Below, in pieces: positions 60,269-64,000 of a stretch of 64,000 nt of DNA (positions are counted from its first letter, which is position 1; the number at the start of each line of letters is the position of its first letter). Source of the stretch: Idiomarina zobellii. Lineage in GTDB: Bacteria > Pseudomonadota > Gammaproteobacteria > Enterobacterales > Alteromonadaceae. Made by a program: the position numbers and the translations under genes. The stretch is taken from assembly GCF_900100855.1 (NCBI RefSeq), contig NZ_FNCB01000002.1:124001-188000 (forward strand), in the 5' to 3' direction. Below the pieces are notes generated by a model, which did no database searches, had not been told where the DNA came from, and saw nothing but the letters and a program-made list of their open reading frames with translations.

Positions 60269-61423
60269 TTATCCGCGTAAGTCATCAAAAAACTGTTTTA
60301 CGCCGTCGAAAAACCCTTTTTCTTTGGGTCTAAACTTGCCAGCTTCGTCCCCAGTTCCCATAGACTCTTCCAGCTCTTCAAGCATTTCACGCTGCTTTGC
60401 CGAAAGGTTCACAGGTGTCTCTATAACCACCTTACAAATAAGATCACCAACGGCACCAGTTCTTACCGATTTCACGCCTTTGCCACGCATGCGGAAATGT
60501 TTTCCGGTCTGCGTTTCTTTTGGAACTTTTAGCTTCACTTTGCCATCCAGCGTTGGCACTTCAATGTCTCCACCTAACGCGGCTTTTGTAAAGCTTACCG
60601 GCACTTCGCAGTACAGGTTATTACCGTCGCGAGAAAAAATTGGGTGTTCACGGACATGCACCTGAACATATAAGTCCCCCGCCGGAGCGCCGTTCTCACC
60701 CGCTTCACCTTCATTAGCTAAGCGAATGCGATCACCGGTATCCACGCCGGCCGGAATTTTAACCGACAAGGTCTTAGTTTCTTCTTTGCGACCCTGTCCA
60801 TGACAAGTGCGGCATGGATCGCTGATAATAGTACCTTTACCACGACATTGTGGGCAGGTTTGCTGAACAGCAAAAAAGCCTTGGCGCATTTGAATTTGGC
60901 CCGCTCCGTGACAGTGACCACAGGTTTGCGGTTTGCTGCCTTTCTTGGCACCACTGCCATCACAGTCTTCACATTCAACTAAGGTTGGAATTTTTAACTC
61001 AACAGTTTTACCCCGTACAGCTTCTTCCAATGACATATCCAGGTTGTAGCGTAAATCCGCGCCACGCTGCGCACGTGCCTGCTGACGACGGCCACCGCCA
61101 CCGAAAATATCACCGAATACATCACCAAAAATATCAGCAAAATCGGCACCACCGCCGAATCCACCGGCGCCTGGGCCACCACCGCCCTGACGTGCCTGTT
61201 CGAAGGCTTCGTGCCCATATTGGTCATACATCTGGCGCTTCTGCGGGTCAGATAAGACCTCGTAGGCTTGCTTTATCTCTTTAAACTTTAACTCGAGGTC
61301 TTTATCGCCTTTGGTGCGATCCGGGTGATATTTCATAGCCATACGTTTGTATGCTTTTTTAATATCACGATCGCTGGCGTCTTTTGAGACCCCAAGAATT
61401 TGATAGAAATCTTGTGTCGCCAT
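60269..61423 (-). CDS. dnaJ: Chaperone protein DnaJ
   Basis: DnaJ is the J-domain cochaperone that delivers substrates to DnaK and stimulates its ATPase. The 384-residue protein shows the HPD motif at residues 33-35 (KYHPDRTKG), a Gly/Phe-rich linker (about 75-115), four CxxCxGxG zinc repeats (about 145-205, starting [12 protein letters not shown]) and the C-terminal peptide-binding and dimerisation domains. It lies 90 bases after dnaK. Confidence 0.97.
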   Translation of the reverse strand: MATQDFYQILGVSKDASDRDIKKAYKRMAMKYHPDRTKGDKDLELKFKEIKQAYEVLSDPQKRQMYDQYGHEAFEQARQGGGGPGAGGFGGGADFADIFGDVFGDIFGGGGRRQQARAQRGADLRYNLDMSLEEAVRGKTVELKIPTLVECEDCDGSGAKKGSKPQTCGHCHGAGQIQMRQGFFAVQQTCPQCRGKGTIISDPCRTCHGQGRKEETKTLSVKIPAGVDTGDRIRLANEGEAGENGAPAGDLYVQVHVREHPIFSRDGNNLYCEVPVSFTKAALGGDIEVPTLDGKVKLKVPKETQTGKHFRMRGKGVKSVRTGAVGDLICKVVIETPVNLSAKQREMLEELEESMGTGDEAGKFRPKEKGFFDGVKQFFDDLRG

Positions 61424-61457
61424 AATGTTACGTCTTCTGTCCTACTCTGATACGAAT

Positions 61458-61489
61458 ACACGGGCATTACCTTGCGGCAACACCCGTGT
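61458..61489 (-). repeat. Stem-loop between dnaK and dnaJ
   Basis: ACACGGG (61458-61464) and CCCGTGT (61483-61489) frame a longer imperfect stem with a short loop and some G-U pairs. No U-run follows on the minus strand, so it is not an intrinsic terminator. It may protect the dnaK message or tune the dnaK to dnaJ ratio. Confidence 0.5.
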
Positions 61490-61513
61490 TGATTAGCGAA
61501 GTTGCCTTAGTGC

Positions 61514-63442
61514 TTACTTCTTGTCGTCGTCTTTGACTTCTTCAAATTCAGCATCGACAACGTCGTCATCCGCTTTTGACGAAGACTGCTCACCACCGGC
61601 TGCGCCTTCAGCACCTTGCTGAGCTTGCTGCTGTTGAGCGGCTTCCATCAATTTTTGAGACGCTTCCATCAGAGCTTGAGACTTCGCATCGATGGCTTCT
61701 TTGTCGCCTTCTTTGGCTGCTTGCTCAAGTTCTTCACACGCTTTCTCGATGGCGTCTTTGTCTTCTTGAGACAGAGCGTCACCAACTTCTTTCAGCTGGT
61801 TACGAGTAGCGTGCACTAAGCCGTCAGCTTGGTTACGCGCCTGTACCATCTCTTCAAACTTCTTATCTTCTTCAGCGTGCGCTTCTGCGTCTTTCACCAT
61901 TTTTTCGACTTCAGACTCGTCCAGACCAGAAGATGCTTTAATGGTAATCTTCTGCTCTTTACCCGTGTCTTTGTCTTTCGCCGATACGTGCAGGATACCG
62001 TCTGCATCAATATCGAACGTCACTTCGATTTGCGGTACACCACGCGCTGCCGGGCGGATACCTTCTAAGTTAAACTGACCCAGCGACTTGTTATCCGCTG
62101 AACGCTTACGCTCACCCTGCAATACATGGATAGTTACTGCAGATTGGTTGTCTTCCGCTGTTGAGAACGTTTGCGATTCTTTAGTCGGAATCGTGGTGTT
62201 CTTCTCAATCAGCTTGGTCATCACGCCGCCCATGGTTTCGATACCCAGTGACAGCGGACATACGTCCAATAACAGTACGTCTTTTACATCACCTGACAAG
62301 ACACCACCTTGAACCGCAGCACCCATTGCTACCGCTTCATCCGGGTTCACGTCACGACGTGGCTCTTTGCCAAAGAAGTCAGTAACCGCAGCGCTCACTT
62401 TCGGCATACGAGTCTGACCACCGACCATGATAATGTCGTTAATGTCGCTTACTGACAGGTCTGCATCTGCCAATGCCTGCTTAACCGGCTCTAGTGACTT
62501 AGTAATTAAGTCTTCAACCAATGACTCAAGCTTCGCGCGAGTTACTTTAATTGCCATGTGCTTAGGACCGGTGTTGTCTGCCGTAATGTAAGGCAGGTTC
62601 ACTTCGGTCTGCTGAGCCGATGACAGTTCAATTTTGGCTTTCTCTGCCGCTTCTTTTAAGCGCTGCATGGCTAATGGATCTTTACGCAGGTCAATGCCTT
62701 GGTCTTTCTCAAACTGCTCAACTAAGTAGTTAATTAAGCGGTTATCAAAGTCCTCACCACCTAAGTGGGTGTCACCGTTAGTCGCTAATACTTCAAACGT
62801 GTGCTCACCTTCAACTTCATCAATTTCGATGATGGAGATATCGAAGGTACCACCACCTAAGTCATAGACCGCAATGACATTGTCGCCTGACTTCTTGTCC
62901 ATACCGTAGGCTAATGCAGCAGCGGTCGGCTCGTTGATGATACGTTTAACTTCTAAGCCTGCGATTTTACCTGCGTCTTTCGTTGCCTGACGCTGAGCGT
63001 CATTAAAGTATGCAGGTACAGTAATAACTGCGTCTGTTACTTTCTCGCCCAGGAACTCTTCTGCGGTTTTCTTCATTTTCTTCAGAACTTCTGCAGAAAT
63101 TTGTGGTGGTGCCTTTTTATCGCCATCCACTTCTACCCAAGCGTCGCCATTGTCCGCTTTAACGATTTTATAAGGCATAATGCCAATATCGCGCTGGACT
63201 TCGTCGTCCTGAAAACGACGGCCAATTAAACGCTTAATTGCGAATAAAGTTTTGTTCGGGTTAGTTACTGCTTGGCGTTTTGCTGGTGAACCCACCAAAA
63301 TCTCGCCGTCGTCAGTAAATGCAACCACTGAAGGGGTTGTGCGGTCACCTTCACCGTTTTCGATAACGCGTGCTTTGCCACCGTCTAGTACAGCAACACA
63401 AGAGTTTGTTGTACCTAAGTCAATACCAATTGTTTTGCCCAT
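61514..63442 (-). CDS. dnaK: Chaperone protein DnaK (Hsp70)
   Basis: DnaK is the ATP-dependent Hsp70 chaperone. The 642-residue protein has the ATPase domain with [16 protein letters not shown] at the start, [13 protein letters not shown] near residue 195 and [10 protein letters not shown] near residue 340. The hydrophobic linker [16 protein letters not shown] opens the substrate-binding domain (about 390-510), followed by the helical lid and the EEVKDDDKK tail typical of gammaproteobacteria. It has its own sigma-32-type promoter. Confidence 0.98.
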   Translation of the reverse strand: MGKTIGIDLGTTNSCVAVLDGGKARVIENGEGDRTTPSVVAFTDDGEILVGSPAKRQAVTNPNKTLFAIKRLIGRRFQDDEVQRDIGIMPYKIVKADNGDAWVEVDGDKKAPPQISAEVLKKMKKTAEEFLGEKVTDAVITVPAYFNDAQRQATKDAGKIAGLEVKRIINEPTAAALAYGMDKKSGDNVIAVYDLGGGTFDISIIEIDEVEGEHTFEVLATNGDTHLGGEDFDNRLINYLVEQFEKDQGIDLRKDPLAMQRLKEAAEKAKIELSSAQQTEVNLPYITADNTGPKHMAIKVTRAKLESLVEDLITKSLEPVKQALADADLSVSDINDIIMVGGQTRMPKVSAAVTDFFGKEPRRDVNPDEAVAMGAAVQGGVLSGDVKDVLLLDVCPLSLGIETMGGVMTKLIEKNTTIPTKESQTFSTAEDNQSAVTIHVLQGERKRSADNKSLGQFNLEGIRPAARGVPQIEVTFDIDADGILHVSAKDKDTGKEQKITIKASSGLDESEVEKMVKDAEAHAEEDKKFEEMVQARNQADGLVHATRNQLKEVGDALSQEDKDAIEKACEELEQAAKEGDKEAIDAKSQALMEASQKLMEAAQQQQAQQGAEGAAGGEQSSSKADDDVVDAEFEEVKDDDKK

Positions 63443-63489
63443 GATTCGTCTCCAACTCCAGATTCATGAAATTTGTTTCGTTACCCCTT

Positions 63490-63517
63490 ATTTGGGGTCT
63501 GTTTATTTTGATTTCAA
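63490..63517 (-). promoter_or_regulatory. Sigma-32 heat-shock promoter of dnaK
   Basis: On the minus strand TTGAAA (63517-63512) is followed after 14 bases by CCCCAAAT (63497-63490), close to the heat-shock consensus CTTGAAA-(13-15)-CCCCATnT. It lies between grpE and dnaK, about 50 bases before the dnaK start. The -10 region is part of a small palindrome ACCCC...GGGGT (63483-63498). Confidence 0.75.
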
Positions 63518-63546
63518 CACCCTATGTAAGGATATTTGATTAATCT

Positions 63547-64000
63547 TTATGCTTTCGTATCGACGCCCGAGTCTGAATTACGCGCAACCATAACCATAGC
63601 GGGACGCAGCAAGCGGCCATTTAGTTCGTAGCCTTTCTGCATGACAGCCATAATAGTGTTATTTGAGTGCTCGCTAGACTCTTGCATCGACATGGCCTGG
63701 TGCAAATCAGGGTTAAAGGCTTCGCCTTCTTCTCCTACCGCTTTCACACCAAACTTTTCCAGGGTTGAGGTCAGACTCTTGTAAGTCAGCTCAATACCTT
63801 CAATAAAATTGCGGCTCGACTCGTCTTGCTGGTCGGCTAGCTGTAGTGCTCTTTCCAGGTTATCCACGGACGTTAGCAATTCATTGGCGAACTTCTCTAG
63901 CGCGAACTTATGCGCTTTTTCCACGTCCTGACTTGCACGACGTCGTACGTTTTCCATTTCAGCCTGCGTACGCAACACCGACTCGCGCTGGTCTTTCACC
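63547..64000 (-). CDS. grpE: Nucleotide exchange factor GrpE (partial, 5' end cut)
   Basis: GrpE releases ADP from DnaK and acts as a thermosensor. About 150 residues of the C-terminal part are present; the frame stays open to the window edge, so roughly 50 N-terminal residues are missing and the GTG at 63999 is not the real start. The long coiled-coil helix ([36 protein letters not shown]) and the beta domain ([30 protein letters not shown]) are clear. It precedes dnaK as usual. Confidence 0.95.
   Translation of the reverse strand, partial: VKDQRESVLRTQAEMENVRRRASQDVEKAHKFALEKFANELLTSVDNLERALQLADQQDESSRNFIEGIELTYKSLTSTLEKFGVKAVGEEGEAFNPDLHQAMSMQESSEHSNNTIMAVMQKGYELNGRLLRPAMVMVARNSDSGVDTKA

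Overview
This window looks like a housekeeping stretch of a marine gammaproteobacterium, most likely an Alteromonadales member close to Idiomarina. That assignment is inferred from protein style, moderate GC and gene order, since no database could be searched. Almost every gene has a clear Escherichia coli counterpart and follows classic gammaproteobacterial synteny. No insertion sequence, prophage, CRISPR array or integrase is visible. No stretch longer than about 300 bases lacks a gene; the longest non-protein stretches are tRNA clusters with their promoter and terminators.

Layout. 1-4662 (+): the end of lolB, then ispE, prs, rplY, pth and ychF (outer-membrane lipoprotein sorting, isoprenoid and PRPP synthesis, ribosome functions). 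4707-8908 (-): a tight four-gene accessory operon coding for a periplasmic cupredoxin-like protein, a membrane GGDEF/EAL protein, a DUF3034 outer-membrane-type protein and an exported truncated globin. This is the least understood part of the window. 9059-11130 (+): fumC and a short-chain dehydrogenase. 11275-11771 (+): tRNA cluster Met, Leu(TAG), Gln, Gln, Leu(CAG) with promoter and terminator. 11840-12979 (-): ubiF-type hydroxylase. 13096-33738 (+): a DMT transporter, then miaB, ybeZ, ybeY, corC, lnt, a small membrane protein, leuS, lptE, holA, nadD, rsfS, rlmH, mrdA, mrdB, mltB, rlpA, dacA, ybeD, lipB, lipA and a MAPEG protein. This long block links tRNA modification, ribosome maturation, lipoprotein and LPS assembly, cell-elongation peptidoglycan synthesis and lipoate synthesis.

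33717-51046 (-), in transcription order from the right: rlmE, ftsH, folP, glmM, tpiA, secG, tRNA-Leu(GAG), tRNA-fMet, rimP, nusA, infB, rbfA, truB, rpsO, pnp, nlpI and a predicted exported zinc metalloprotease. 51139-51435 (+) is yhbY. 51437-64000 (-), in transcription order from the right: grpE (cut by the window edge), dnaK, dnaJ, an M48 lipoprotein protease, a dicarboxylate/amino-acid symporter, dapB, carA, carB, greA and a lone CI-repressor-like helix-turn-helix protein.

Regulation visible in the sequence includes a strong tRNA promoter, a sigma-32-type promoter before dnaK and a weaker one before rlmE-ftsH, an apparent transcription attenuator with leader ORF just before carA, stacked terminators between tRNA-fMet and rimP-nusA, and structured leaders before rplY and rpsO. 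Several genes use GTG or TTG starts chosen here from Shine-Dalgarno position and family N-termini (prs, rimP, ftsH, carA, rsfS, ybeZ, pnp, rlmH, holA).
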